From NCBI GenBank assembly GCA_021792755.1, contig JAJYUA010000011.1:42242-106241 (forward strand): 64,000 nt of DNA. The letters run 5' to 3'. Shown one piece after another: positions 9,265 to 18,627 of the stretch; the first letter of the stretch is position 1, and every line of letters begins with the position of its first letter. This DNA comes from Pseudomonadota bacterium (GTDB lineage: Bacteria; Pseudomonadota; Gammaproteobacteria; Steroidobacterales; Steroidobacteraceae). Under the pieces are notes generated by a model, which made no database searches, was not told the DNA's origin, and saw nothing but the letters and a program-made list of their open reading frames with translations. A program made the translations under genes and the position numbers.

Positions 9265-10509
9265 ATGTTGGATGGTTTTCTCGTCAAATCGCTGCCTCAG
9301 AATGGTGCCCCCACCGAAGAAATCCAGGAGCGTCTGACCAAGATCTCCCTCGACGAGCCGTACGCGCATTTTGCGAGGGCCTTCCGCGGACCCCAGGACG
9401 TGCAGAGGCTCGCACAGTGGGCGTTCGACCGATTTTTCGCTGACAACGGTTTTTTTTCGCTGTACGCGCCCTACATGCAACAAATCGAGCAGGAAGTCAT
9501 CGCCATGGGCGTGAGTTTGCTGCATCCGGAACGCGACTCCACGGGCAACTTTACCTCTGGTGGCACGGAGAGCAATTTCTCAGCGATACACGCCGCCAAG
9601 GAATGGGCGCGTGAGCGACGGCCTGGCGTAAAAAAGCCGAATGTCGTTGCGCCCCGCACCATACATCCCAGCTTCCACAAGGGTGCCCGCTATCTCGATG
9701 TGGAGGTAGTCACGACTGACTTCGATAGCAACGGCCGCGGCATCGCGGCCAACATAGCCAACGCGATCGACGACAGCACGATCATGATTGCCGCTTCGGC
9801 ACCTTCCTGGGCATACGCCAATATCGATCCGATACCCGAGATTGCAAAGGTGGCGCGCGATGCGGGGCTGTGGATGCACGTCGATGCGTGCATCGGTGGC
9901 TACCTATCGCCCTTCCTCGAGAAACTCGGCAGAAACCTTACTCCCTGGGATTTCCGCGTGCCCGGCGTGATGTCGATATCGGCCGATTTGCACAAGTTCG
10001 CTTATTGTCCGAAGCCGGCATCAAGCATTTACTGGCGGCACGCCGAGCTGCAGAAATATCACTATGTCGAGGTGAATGACCCGTTTCTCGGCCCCTACAA
10101 GTTGGCCGGGTTCTCGGGTTCAAGGTCCGCTGGGCCGATTTTCGCGGCTTGGGCGGTGATGAACCACCTCGGAGAGGACGGTTACCTGCGCCTGACGCGC
10201 CGTCTCATGGACATCCAAGCGCACATCACGCGCGAATTGCGCGCGATCGGTGGCCTGAGGGTGTGGGATGTGGATGTCATGCCTTTGCATTTCAGCTCCG
10301 ACAAGCCGCCCACCGAAGCGATTTACCAGGGATTGCAGGAGAAGGGCTGGATAATGCTCGGCCGGCTGAATCCCTCGGCCATCACCCTGCCGATTGATCC
10401 TAGCCTGACAGACGAGGACCTCGAGAGGCTGCTCAGCGACCTGCGGGATATCGTCGATCGCCTCGGTCACGCGGCTGCACCCAAGGCAGGCGATATCCGC
10501 TATGGATAG
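9265..10509 (+). CDS. PLP-dependent decarboxylase/lyase, sphingosine-1-phosphate-lyase-like
   Basis: A 414-residue fold-type I PLP enzyme of the group II decarboxylase family. Motifs in order: phosphate-binding TGNFTSGGTESN (~95), the ring-stacking His in TIHPSFHKGARY (~133), LWMHVDACIGGY with the PLP-nitrogen Asp (~205), and SISADLHKFAYCPKPAS with the Schiff-base Lys (~245). The layout is closer to sphingosine-1-phosphate lyase and archaeal tyrosine/aspartate decarboxylases than to GadB. The substrate cannot be assigned; amino-acid decarboxylation to an amine, or cleavage of a phosphorylated amino alcohol, are both possible. It has an intact frame and a GGAG Shine-Dalgarno, and lies between an AraC gene and a TonB receptor gene. 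Paralogues: pseudogene at 21795 and a more distant intact gene at 22706. Confidence 0.88.
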   Translation: MLDGFLVKSLPQNGAPTEEIQERLTKISLDEPYAHFARAFRGPQDVQRLAQWAFDRFFADNGFFSLYAPYMQQIEQEVIAMGVSLLHPERDSTGNFTSGGTESNFSAIHAAKEWARERRPGVKKPNVVAPRTIHPSFHKGARYLDVEVVTTDFDSNGRGIAANIANAIDDSTIMIAASAPSWAYANIDPIPEIAKVARDAGLWMHVDACIGGYLSPFLEKLGRNLTPWDFRVPGVMSISADLHKFAYCPKPASSIYWRHAELQKYHYVEVNDPFLGPYKLAGFSGSRSAGPIFAAWAVMNHLGEDGYLRLTRRLMDIQAHITRELRAIGGLRVWDVDVMPLHFSSDKPPTEAIYQGLQEKGWIMLGRLNPSAITLPIDPSLTDEDLERLLSDLRDIVDRLGHAAAPKAGDIRYG

Positions 10510-10899
10510 CCCCCGTGCCGTGGACGCTCGGCTTCAGAGCAAGCAGGGGGCCCCGTCGGGCGCTCGACCCGCACTGCGGGTCGAGCGAACCGGGATGAGC
10601 CTTGCAATCCCGAAACAGGGCAAGTCGTGCAGGCTCGGAAGAGCCGCTGGGGTCGTGCCAAATCCGGGCACGCGCCGGCCTTGTCGTGCGGCCTGCTCCC
10701 GCGCGAAATCGATCCGGCCAATGATCGCCGGGAGCGCAACAAGGCTTCCGCCGGCATCGCTGGGAACGACGAGGCGCCCCATCAAGACCCGCGCGCGCAA
10801 GGGCGGGGACGCCGGCTCCCCGGGCGATTTCCGGGCACTGGACCATGGGCGCACGAACGAGCGGCTGACGCGCCGAAAGGGCGCAAGCACGAACGAAAT
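10510..10899. other. 390-bp intergenic region between decarboxylase and TonB receptor
   Basis: It contains the strong hairpin at 10561-10587 and otherwise GC-rich sequence without a recognisable gene. Long frames on both strands here are extensions or antisense shadows of the receptor gene. Confidence 0.5.
10561..10587 (+). terminator. Strong GC-rich hairpin downstream of the decarboxylase
   Basis: CGCTCGACCCGC, 3-nt loop, GCGGGTCGAGCG: perfect 12-bp arms, 51 bp after the decarboxylase stop. It lacks a T-tract, so it may act as a weak or Rho-assisted terminator, an mRNA-stabilising hairpin, or a dyad for a regulator. Confidence 0.45.
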
Positions 10900-13155
10900 A
10901 TGAGGCAAACAATCATGTCGCCAGGCTATGAAGCGAGTTTGAGACACGAGTCCGGTTTTCCGGCGGTACTCGTGTTGACCGTCATTGCGGCCGGTCTTGG
11001 GTGCTGCCCTGTGCGGGCACACGCCGCGAAAACGGGCGGCCCGGCGCCGCTCGGTGTGCAACAATCCGATCGGCTCCATACCGTCGTCGTGACCGCGGAG
11101 CACTGGCACGAGAAATTGCAGGCAGTGCCGATCGCCGTAACGGCATTGACCGCAAGCGCCCTCAGACACTCCGGCATCGAGAGCACGCTCGGGCTGCAGC
11201 AGGCAATTCCGGATTTCGTGATGACAACAAACGCGACGATGGGACAGATCTATCTGCGCGGCGTCGGCACGGACATCATAAATGAGGGCACCGACCCAAG
11301 CATCGCGGTCTATCAGGACGGGGTGTATCAGGCACGGGCAGCGGACTCTATTGCCGAACTGTACGACGTCAAACGTGTCGAGGTAGTTCTCGGACCGCAG
11401 GGCACGTTGTACGGACTCAATGCGGCGGCGGGCGCCATCAGAATCATCACCAATGATCCCACCGACCGTTTTCAGGCCGACGCGAGCGCGCAATTCGGCA
11501 ATTACAACCACGTTCGCACGACGGCCATGGCGAACCTTCCGGTGTCCCGACGCGTCGCCCTCCGTGTTGCAGGCTTTTACGATTATCACGAGGGATTTTC
11601 GAAGTACCAGTACATTGTCGGCAAGAGGGACGACGGCGTGGATGCCTGGGGTGCCAGAGCGAAGCTGAGCATCAGGCCGACACGAAACGTGAGGTTCATT
11701 CTCACGGGCGAGCATACGGACGACCGGAGCACGCGGAACATGGCGCCGGTGGTGGATCCAAGCCTGTTCTCCCCCGCCATTGACGTGTTCGGTGCAAAAC
11801 CGTACATCAATCCACGGGATGCCCAGAACAACCTTGCGGACGCCGCCGACGTGACACAGTCGAAAATCTACGGGACTCTCGTGTGGGAAGGAAACGACGT
11901 CGAATTGAAGTCTCTGACCTCGTATGAACCGACTGTAAACAACATAATCCGGCTTGATGTGGACGCCACAAACGTCAATTTTCTGTGGGATTCGCTGTAC
12001 GAACGCTCGGACGCCTTTACGCAGAAGTTGCAGCTGAGGTCGACCGCGCATCGGGCGCTGCACTGGGTCGTAGGCCTGTTTTATTTGCATGAAGCCGCAT
12101 CGCAGATATTTCCGATCCGGGTAAACATACCGGTCATTCCCGGACCGAAGCCCGACGCACTCATGAGCTACGACACGGCGATCTTTACGCACGCCTATGC
12201 GGCCTACGGACAGACGTCCTATCGCATCGGCAAGATTCGCCTGACCGCCGGCGTGCGCTATAACTATGAGCGAAAAAAGTCGGGGTTCCATGAGGCGATC
12301 ATCGATCCGTACAAGTTGCTGTCGCCCTACGGCAGCGCAATCGTGAACAACCCGCAAAGCAGGGGCTGGGGCGCATGGACGCCGCGGTTCGTTATCGGCT
12401 ATTCCGTCAGGCGCGACATCATGCTGTACGTAAGCGCATCGCGCGGTTTCAAGAGTGGCGGGATGAATCTGGAAGGCTCCGGAGAGGTCTTCCAGCCGGA
12501 GACGCTGTGGGATTACGAGGGCGGAATCAAGGCGACATGGTTCGATGACCGGCTGCGCACCAACCTGGACGCGTTCTACTATGATTACCGGAATCTTCAG
12601 GTCAGCGTTTTCAATGGCGCGGCGTCGGTGGTCACCAATGTGCCAAAATCGCGCATCAGGGGATTTGAGGCGAATCTGACCGGATTGCCAATGCCGGATC
12701 TGCTGCTTGATCTGCACTTGGCTCTGCTCGATGCCCGCATCGGCAGATTCAGTACGCCTAACCCGAATACGGGTTTGGTGCAGAATGTGAGCAATAACAC
12801 GCTGCCGCGCGCTCCGAAGACCGCGCTGACCGCCGGAGTTCAATACACCGTGCCGTGGGTTCATACGGGGCGGCTCACGATGCGCGCCGACATGAAATAT
12901 CAGTCCAGGATCTATTTCACCTATTGGGACAGTCCGGGAGTTGATCAAGGAGGCTATTCGCTGTTCAATTCACGCTTGAGCTACCGGATCGGCAACGGCT
13001 CGTGGTCCGTGGCGTTGTACGGCAACAATCTCAGCAACAAGCTGTATCGGGCGAGCGTCGTGCAGTCGCAGTCGCAGATCGGCACGCTGCTGTTTTGGGG
13101 CCCGCCGCGGACATTCGGCGTGGAATTCCGATGGCGCCATGTCCGCGGTGAGTGA
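10900..13155 (+). CDS. TonB-dependent outer-membrane receptor
   Basis: About 751 residues from the ATG at 10900 (second ATG at 10915). There is an N-terminal signal peptide (hydrophobic VLVLTVIAAGLGCCPVRAHA, ending about residue 45), then a TonB box-like HTVVVTAEHWHEKLQAVPIA. The plug domain has IYLRGVGTDI, SIAVYQDGVYQ and VEVVLGPQGTLYG, followed by a long beta-barrel ending in aromatic-rich strands (last residues FGVEFRWRHVRGE). The family imports scarce ligands across the outer membrane using TonB energy. The plug resembles the catabolite receptors of the FyuA/CirA-like group, so the ligand is probably organic. It lies directly after the decarboxylase, suggesting uptake of that enzyme's substrate. 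Confidence 0.92.
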   Translation: MRQTIMSPGYEASLRHESGFPAVLVLTVIAAGLGCCPVRAHAAKTGGPAPLGVQQSDRLHTVVVTAEHWHEKLQAVPIAVTALTASALRHSGIESTLGLQQAIPDFVMTTNATMGQIYLRGVGTDIINEGTDPSIAVYQDGVYQARAADSIAELYDVKRVEVVLGPQGTLYGLNAAAGAIRIITNDPTDRFQADASAQFGNYNHVRTTAMANLPVSRRVALRVAGFYDYHEGFSKYQYIVGKRDDGVDAWGARAKLSIRPTRNVRFILTGEHTDDRSTRNMAPVVDPSLFSPAIDVFGAKPYINPRDAQNNLADAADVTQSKIYGTLVWEGNDVELKSLTSYEPTVNNIIRLDVDATNVNFLWDSLYERSDAFTQKLQLRSTAHRALHWVVGLFYLHEAASQIFPIRVNIPVIPGPKPDALMSYDTAIFTHAYAAYGQTSYRIGKIRLTAGVRYNYERKKSGFHEAIIDPYKLLSPYGSAIVNNPQSRGWGAWTPRFVIGYSVRRDIMLYVSASRGFKSGGMNLEGSGEVFQPETLWDYEGGIKATWFDDRLRTNLDAFYYDYRNLQVSVFNGAASVVTNVPKSRIRGFEANLTGLPMPDLLLDLHLALLDARIGRFSTPNPNTGLVQNVSNNTLPRAPKTALTAGVQYTVPWVHTGRLTMRADMKYQSRIYFTYWDSPGVDQGGYSLFNSRLSYRIGNGSWSVALYGNNLSNKLYRASVVQSQSQIGTLLFWGPPRTFGVEFRWRHVRGE

Positions 13156-13373
13156 GAATCGACCCCTGGGACGGACGGTCAACGGGATCGGGCGGCTGCT
13201 CCAGGGACGAAAACGAAGATCGAAGTCGTGCGGGCTCGTGGTGGTAGATCATCTGGTGCAGCCGCGCCTGCAGCGCGATTCGCGCCTGCGCCGTCGCGCT
13301 GGCCCATGCTCGAGCCCGAGTGTGCCGCAGCTTTTTCTGTCTGGTTCCGGCTGTGCCGGCTTGGGAGACGGGT

Positions 13374-14816
13374 ATGAAGCTCTGTGAATATGCGAGCTAT
13401 GACGCGCTGGGCCTGGCCGAGCTAGTCAGGAGCGGCGCAGTGAGCGCCGAGGAATTGCGCGATGCGGCGCTGCTCGCCGTCGAGCAGGTCAATAGTGAGC
13501 TCAACGCGGTGATCGGCCTCGCGCCGGAGGAGGCGGAGCGGGCTCTGCGCGGGCGCGACCGCGCAGTGCCATTTTCCGGGGTGCCTTTCCTGCTCAAGGA
13601 CATCGGCGCCCATATGGCCAATGTGCGGAGCGAGCTCGGCTCGCGCTTCGCCAAGGGGTTGACTCCGCCGACTGACACCGAGCTCGCGGCGCGCTTCAAG
13701 AAAGCAGGACTAGTGACCGTGGGGAGGACCAACGTGCCAGAGTTCGGCAACAATGTCTCGACCGAGTCGCTGCTTTACGGGCCCGCGCACAATCCGTGGA
13801 ATCTTTTACGAAGCACCGGCGGCTCGAGCGGCGGCGCCGCGGCCGCCGTGGCGGCCGGCATCGTGCCCATGGCCCATGGCAACGACGGGGGCGGGTCGAT
13901 CCGCGTGCCGGCGGCCTGCTGCGGCGTGTTCGGCATGAAGCCCAGCCGCGGACGCAATCCGGCCGGACCGCAGTACGAGGATCTGATTTTCGGCCTCGGA
14001 GTGGAGCATGTGCTGACACGGACCGTGCGCGACAGCGCCGCGATGCTGGATGCCACTCATGGCGCCGATGCAGGGGCGCGCTACCTGCTGCCGGGTCCCG
14101 AAACCACCTATCTGGCGGCCTGCGAGCGGGACCCGAAGCCGCTGCGCATCGCGTTTTCCGTGAAGCCGCTTGAAGGCGCGCCCGAGATCGATGCGCTTTG
14201 CCGGGAGGCCGTGCTCGAGACGGCCAGACTCTGTGAGAGCCTGGGCCACCACGTGTTCGAGGGTGCGCCGCTTATCGACCATGACGAGGTCTGCGCCGTC
14301 TTTCGTGACGTTGCCGCGCCGTTTATGACCGCATCGTTGAAAACGCTAGCCGAGGCCCTGGACAAGGAGGTCACGGCGGATGAGCTTGAGTCCACGACCT
14401 GGGCAATCTTTATTCATGGCGCTCGGATGAGCGCCGCTGAATTTGCCGGCGCCATCGGAAATGTCAACGCCGTGAGTCGCAAGCTCGGGCAGTTCTTCAC
14501 AAGCTGCGATCTGTGGCTCTCGCCCGTTCTGAGCAGGCCGACGGTGAAGCTCGGGGTGCTAGATGCTAATGAAAAGGGTCTCGATGCGTTCCAATGGGTG
14601 AGGAAGATGATGGATTACGCGCCGTTCTGCGCGATGTTCAACGGTTCGGGGCAGCCGGCGATGTCGGTGCCTCTGCACCAGACACCCGACGGACTGCCTG
14701 TCGGGGTGCAGTTTGCAGCGCGATTCGGGGATGAAAGCACGTTATTTTCGCTGGCGGGTCAACTGGAGCGTGCGCGTCCCTGGGCTGAGCGCCACCCGGA
14801 GGTCTTCGTGCGGTAG
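13374..14816 (+). CDS. Amidase (amidase-signature family)
   Basis: 480 residues starting at ATG 13374 (GGGAGACGG just upstream; the in-frame extension from 13320 is disfavoured). The Ser-cisSer-Lys machinery is present: FLLKDIG carries the catalytic Lys (~78), the signature [15 protein letters not shown] (~148) gives the cis-Ser, and [16 protein letters not shown] (~175) carries the nucleophilic Ser. The family hydrolyses amides to acid plus ammonia or amine. The following acyl-CoA synthetase could activate the released acid. No signal peptide, so cytoplasmic. The substrate is unknown, and a GatA role is unlikely because no gatB or gatC neighbours it. Confidence 0.9.
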   Translation: MKLCEYASYDALGLAELVRSGAVSAEELRDAALLAVEQVNSELNAVIGLAPEEAERALRGRDRAVPFSGVPFLLKDIGAHMANVRSELGSRFAKGLTPPTDTELAARFKKAGLVTVGRTNVPEFGNNVSTESLLYGPAHNPWNLLRSTGGSSGGAAAAVAAGIVPMAHGNDGGGSIRVPAACCGVFGMKPSRGRNPAGPQYEDLIFGLGVEHVLTRTVRDSAAMLDATHGADAGARYLLPGPETTYLAACERDPKPLRIAFSVKPLEGAPEIDALCREAVLETARLCESLGHHVFEGAPLIDHDEVCAVFRDVAAPFMTASLKTLAEALDKEVTADELESTTWAIFIHGARMSAAEFAGAIGNVNAVSRKLGQFFTSCDLWLSPVLSRPTVKLGVLDANEKGLDAFQWVRKMMDYAPFCAMFNGSGQPAMSVPLHQTPDGLPVGVQFAARFGDESTLFSLAGQLERARPWAERHPEVFVR

Positions 14817-15192
14817 GTCGCCGGCGAGGACGCGCATCTGCTCAAATGCCGTGTGGGAGGAATCTACGCGGAGTAGAACTTGAATACGCGATGGCCGGAA
14901 AGCGAGCCGACCGTGGTTCAGTGGAGAGCACGGAGATCTAATTGGCACTGCGTCTTCGCCGATGCCGCGCGCTGAGTGAAATCTGCCGCTGGCAGCCCGT
15001 TCACGCCGCCTACCGGACCGCAAACGGGAAGTGGGGTTCAGCACCACCGGCTCGGCGGCCGGCAAGAGGGAATGGGTTCACCGAATATTTACAAATAGGC
15101 TGACGGGAGTGGCATCATGAAAAGCGCGGCAAGCGCAAGTGTCGCAAGTGCGGACTCGTTGCGCGGATGAGGGCTTGTTCGACGGCGGGCGC
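14817..15192. other. Intergenic, left part of a decayed tandem duplication
   Basis: No gene seen. Around 15105-15125, GTGGCATCATGAAAAGCGCGG aligns with GGTGGCATCATGACCGGTGTGCGG upstream of the intact acyl-CoA synthetase (about 15628), showing that the duplication includes upstream sequence. Confidence 0.45.
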
Positions 15193-15447
15193 ATGAATTG
15201 CACGACACAATTCGTAAAGGTGCGCGACAGCCTGCTGCGGTTCAGGCAGGATCTGGCGGCGGCGCAGCGCGAGTTCGGGTGGCGGGCATTGGAGGAGTTC
15301 AATTGGGGGCGGGACTGCTTCGACGCCAGGGGCGCCATCGGCGCGGATGACGATCGGATGCCGTTGCGCGTGGTGGACGACGCCGGCGGCGACGAGGCGC
15401 TTGCTTTTGCTGACCTCCGCTACTGCGGAGAGCCGGATCTCGGCTGA
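15193..15447 (+). pseudogene. Truncated 5' duplicate of the acyl-CoA synthetase gene
   Basis: 84 codons align with the N-terminus of the intact gene at 15701: here VRDSLLRFRQDLAAAQREF, there TRDRLLRLREDLAAARQEF; then EEFNWGRDCFD and EFNWARDYFD; then LRVVDDAGGDEALAF and LRVVDDGGHGETLSF. Similarity is lost after this and a stop follows at 15447. No nucleotide-binding motif is present, so it cannot be an enzyme. It is the relic of a partial tandem duplication. Confidence 0.82.
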
Positions 15448-15700
15448 GGCGTGATGTCTCGCGCAACCAGGGCGCGCCGGCGCTTAGGCTCGGCTCAGTC
15501 CCACAGCGATACGCCGGTCGGCCGCCGGCAATGCGGCGCAGCCAAGGTCGAGCTGTGGTGGCCGCGCGTAGCAAAGAACCCTCCATCCGTCAATTGGTCC
15601 GACGAACAGCCGTAATGGGCCGAGCCGGTGGCATCATGACCGGTGTGCGGGATGTCACTTGGCATCAACAAGGAACGCGGTTCTGCGATAGGGGGGCGTC

Positions 15701-17401
15701 ATGAGCGCCACGAAGCGATTCATCGAGACACGAGACCGGCTGTTGCGGTTGCGGGAGGATCTGGCCGCGGCGCGGCAGGAATTCGAGTGGCCGCAATTCG
15801 ATGAGTTCAATTGGGCGAGAGATTACTTCGATGTGATTGCCCGCGACAACGACCGGCCGGCGCTGAGGGTCGTGGATGACGGGGGCCATGGCGAGACGCT
15901 TTCCTTTGAGCATCTCGCCCGCCGCTCCTCGCAGGTGGCCAACTGGCTGTCCGGGCTCGGTGTGGGGCACGGCGACCCTATCCTCGTCATGCTCGGGAAC
16001 GTGACGGCGTTGTGGGAGACGATGCTTGCGGCAATCAAGATCGGCGCGGTGATCGTTCCGGCGACCACGCTGCTCGAGCACGGGGACCTGGCCGATCGCA
16101 TCGCGCGGGGTGGTGTCAAGGCGGTCGTGACGCACTCACGATTGACGGGCCGGCTGGACGGCATGGATGGAGCGCCGATTCGGATAGCGGTCGGGGAAAA
16201 GGTGCCGGGATGGCTCGACTATGCGACCTCCGGGCAGGCCGAGCGGCGGTTCGTCCCCTCGGTCAACACCAAGGCAGACGATCTGCTGTTTCTTTACTTC
16301 ACCTCCGGAACCACCGCCCGTCCGAAGCTGGTCGCCCACACCCAGGCGAGCTATCCCGTCGGACATCTTTCGACCATGTACTGGCTGGGTTTGAAGCCCG
16401 GCGACGTCCATCTCAACTTGAGCTCACCGGGCTGGGCCAAGCATGCCTGGTCGTGTTTTTTCGCTCCCTGGAGCGCGCAGGCCTGTGTGTTGGCCTACCA
16501 GTACGAGCGGTTCGATCCCCAGAGGTTGTTGGATCAGCTCGTCCGCAGCCGCGTGACGACTTTCTGCGCGCCTCCTACGGTCTGGCGCATGCTGATCCAG
16601 CAGGACCTGCGGCGCTGGCCCGTGGCCTTGCGCGAGGCGGTCAGCGCCGGTGAGCCGCTCAACCCGGAGGTCATCGAGCAGGTTCAACGGGCCTGGGGCC
16701 TGACGATCCGCGACGGCTATGGTCAGACCGAGACTACCGCTCAGATCGGCAACTCCCCCTGTCAGCCCGTCAAGGCCGGCTCCATGGGCCGGCCTCTGCC
16801 GGGCTATGAGATCGTGCTGCGCGACCCGGAGGGGCGAATCGGGGAGGAGGGCGAGATTTGCATCGACCTCTCTCGGCGCCCCGCGAGTCTCATGTGCGGA
16901 TACCTGGACGATCCGGAGCGCACCGTCGAGGTGATGCGCGACGGGTACTACCATACGGGCGATGTGGCCTCGCGGGATGCCGACGGCTATCTGTCCTACG
17001 TCGGCCGGATGGACGATGTGTTCAAGTCGTCCGATTACCGGATCAGTCCCTTCGAGCTCGAGAGCGTCCTGGTCGAGCATGCGGCGGTTGTGGAAGCCGC
17101 CGTCGTACCGAGCCCCGACGCGCTGCGCCTGGCCGTACCCAAGGCATTCGTGACACTTGGGGTCGGACACCTTGCCGATGCGGATACGGCGCGCTCTATA
17201 TTCGAGCACGTCCGCGCGCGTGTCTCTGCCTACAAGCGAATCCGGCGGCTGGAGTTCAAGGCGCTTCCCAAGACCATATCCGGCAAAATCCGCCGCGTGG
17301 AGCTGCGTAACGCCGAGCTGGCGCGCGCCTGCGGTGGGCGCAATGCCAACGAGTTCTGGGAAGAGGATTTCTCGGAGTTCTCGGCCGGAACGAGGCGTTA
17401 G
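15701..17401 (+). CDS. AMP-forming acyl-CoA synthetase (ANL superfamily)
   Basis: 566 residues. Motifs: P-loop YFTSGTTARPKLVAHTQASY (~205), DGYGQTETT (~345), TGDVASRDADGY hinge region (~425) and the catalytic Lys in LPKTISGKIRR near the C-terminus (~527). The long N-terminal part (FNWARDYFD) is typical of the acetyl/medium-chain acyl-CoA synthetase (AcsA/ACSM) branch rather than FadD. Reaction: acid + ATP + CoA gives acyl-CoA + AMP + PPi. It lies after an amidase and before a signalling operon. The stop at 17401 is 46 bp from the FIST gene, so co-transcription is possible. Acyl specificity is unknown. Confidence 0.9.
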   Translation: MSATKRFIETRDRLLRLREDLAAARQEFEWPQFDEFNWARDYFDVIARDNDRPALRVVDDGGHGETLSFEHLARRSSQVANWLSGLGVGHGDPILVMLGNVTALWETMLAAIKIGAVIVPATTLLEHGDLADRIARGGVKAVVTHSRLTGRLDGMDGAPIRIAVGEKVPGWLDYATSGQAERRFVPSVNTKADDLLFLYFTSGTTARPKLVAHTQASYPVGHLSTMYWLGLKPGDVHLNLSSPGWAKHAWSCFFAPWSAQACVLAYQYERFDPQRLLDQLVRSRVTTFCAPPTVWRMLIQQDLRRWPVALREAVSAGEPLNPEVIEQVQRAWGLTIRDGYGQTETTAQIGNSPCQPVKAGSMGRPLPGYEIVLRDPEGRIGEEGEICIDLSRRPASLMCGYLDDPERTVEVMRDGYYHTGDVASRDADGYLSYVGRMDDVFKSSDYRISPFELESVLVEHAAVVEAAVVPSPDALRLAVPKAFVTLGVGHLADADTARSIFEHVRARVSAYKRIRRLEFKALPKTISGKIRRVELRNAELARACGGRNANEFWEEDFSEFSAGTRR

Positions 17402-17447
17402 TCCGGCAGACGCCCGGGTGACGATCGGCTCGGCATCGGTGGTCAAA

Positions 17448-18614
17448 ATGAGCGTGCGGCGGCAAGACCCGGAATCCATCGTGCTGATCAGCACGGAGGC
17501 CGCCGGCGAGCAGGCTGCGGCAGCGGCCATTGCCACGCAGCTGCCAGGCGGGCAGGACGGCTTCACGACCCTGTTCTGCGGCGGCCGGTACGATCTGGGT
17601 AGGCTCGGCCACGGTTTGAGCGCCGCAGGTCATGACCGCGTGGTCGCGGCAGCCTCCAGCCGCGCGATCGGGCCCGCCGGATTCCTCGCCAACGGCATCA
17701 CGGGATTCCATCTGCCGGCCGGTCGTTTCAAGGTGGCGGATGCGCTCATCGAAAATGTCGCCGAATTCGGCCTGCCTGACGCACGGCACGTGGTCCGCTC
17801 GCTGCTGCGCCGCCTGAGACGCGCCACGAACGCCGAGTGGCCTCATCTGTTCGCCATGGTTCTAGTGGATGCCGAGCCGAGGTGCGAGGAGCGGCTCGTC
17901 GCCGCGCTCGGCACCGAGCTGGGGGGCGTGCCCCTGGTCGGCGGCTCGGCGGGAGATGTCTACTTCAATCCTTTGGGGCAGATCACGACCGCAACCCGTG
18001 TGCTGCATCAGCGCCGCGCTGTCCGCGGAGGGGCCGTGTTCTGCATCGTCGCCGGGCGCGATCCGGTGCTGGCGCTCAGCCATCACAATTTCGTGCCGGG
18101 CCGGCGGCGGCTCGTGGTGACCGACGCCGATCCGGACAGGCGGCTCGTGCGCGAGATCGACGGACGAAGCGCCCTGAAGGTGTACGCCGCGGCATGCGGC
18201 CTGAAATCCGTGCCGAAGGACGCGGGCGTTTTTGCCCCCTTCCCCCTGATGATCAAGGTCGGCGGCCAATACTTCCCTCGCGGGATGCAACGCATCTATG
18301 AGGACGGATCCATGGAATTCGCCTGCGCGATGGAGCCGGGGCTCGTGGTCGCCGTTGCGAAGCCGGTGGACATGCTTGAGCGGTTGACCGGGGCCTTTGA
18401 TACCCTGAGCAAAGCGCTCGGCACCCCGGAGCTCGTCATAGGCTTCGATTGCGCGGCGCGCACGGGGAGCATGGAACGGCACGGTCTGTCAACGGCCGTC
18501 TCTGGCCTGTTCGAAAAGCACCGGGTCGTCGGCTTCTCCACACTGGGAGAGCAATTCAATACCATTCACGTGAACAACTCCTTCACTTGCCTGGGCGTGG
18601 CGCAGAGAAAATAG
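17448..18614 (+). CDS. FIST-domain sensor protein (NosP-like)
   Basis: 388 residues with a FIST N-terminal domain (about 30-220; PLVGGSAGDVYFNPLGQ near 165) and a FIST_C domain (about 230-370; IGFDCAARTGSM and FSTLGEQFNTIHVNN). In Pseudomonas and other bacteria, FIST proteins encoded next to a hybrid kinase (NosP-NahK) bind haem and sense nitric oxide, inhibiting the kinase. The same gene order occurs here: the kinase starts 13 bp downstream. I could not identify the haem ligand with certainty, so NO sensing is an inference from context. GTG 17418 is an alternative in-frame start. Confidence 0.85.
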   Translation: MSVRRQDPESIVLISTEAAGEQAAAAAIATQLPGGQDGFTTLFCGGRYDLGRLGHGLSAAGHDRVVAAASSRAIGPAGFLANGITGFHLPAGRFKVADALIENVAEFGLPDARHVVRSLLRRLRRATNAEWPHLFAMVLVDAEPRCEERLVAALGTELGGVPLVGGSAGDVYFNPLGQITTATRVLHQRRAVRGGAVFCIVAGRDPVLALSHHNFVPGRRRLVVTDADPDRRLVREIDGRSALKVYAAACGLKSVPKDAGVFAPFPLMIKVGGQYFPRGMQRIYEDGSMEFACAMEPGLVVAVAKPVDMLERLTGAFDTLSKALGTPELVIGFDCAARTGSMERHGLSTAVSGLFEKHRVVGFSTLGEQFNTIHVNNSFTCLGVAQRK

Positions 18615-18627
18615 CGGCGGGCGAATC

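Noticed and set aside
10534..12948. 804-codon open frame on the minus strand
   Set aside because: Antisense to the TonB receptor at 10900. It lacks any family motif and is a product of high GC and codon bias.
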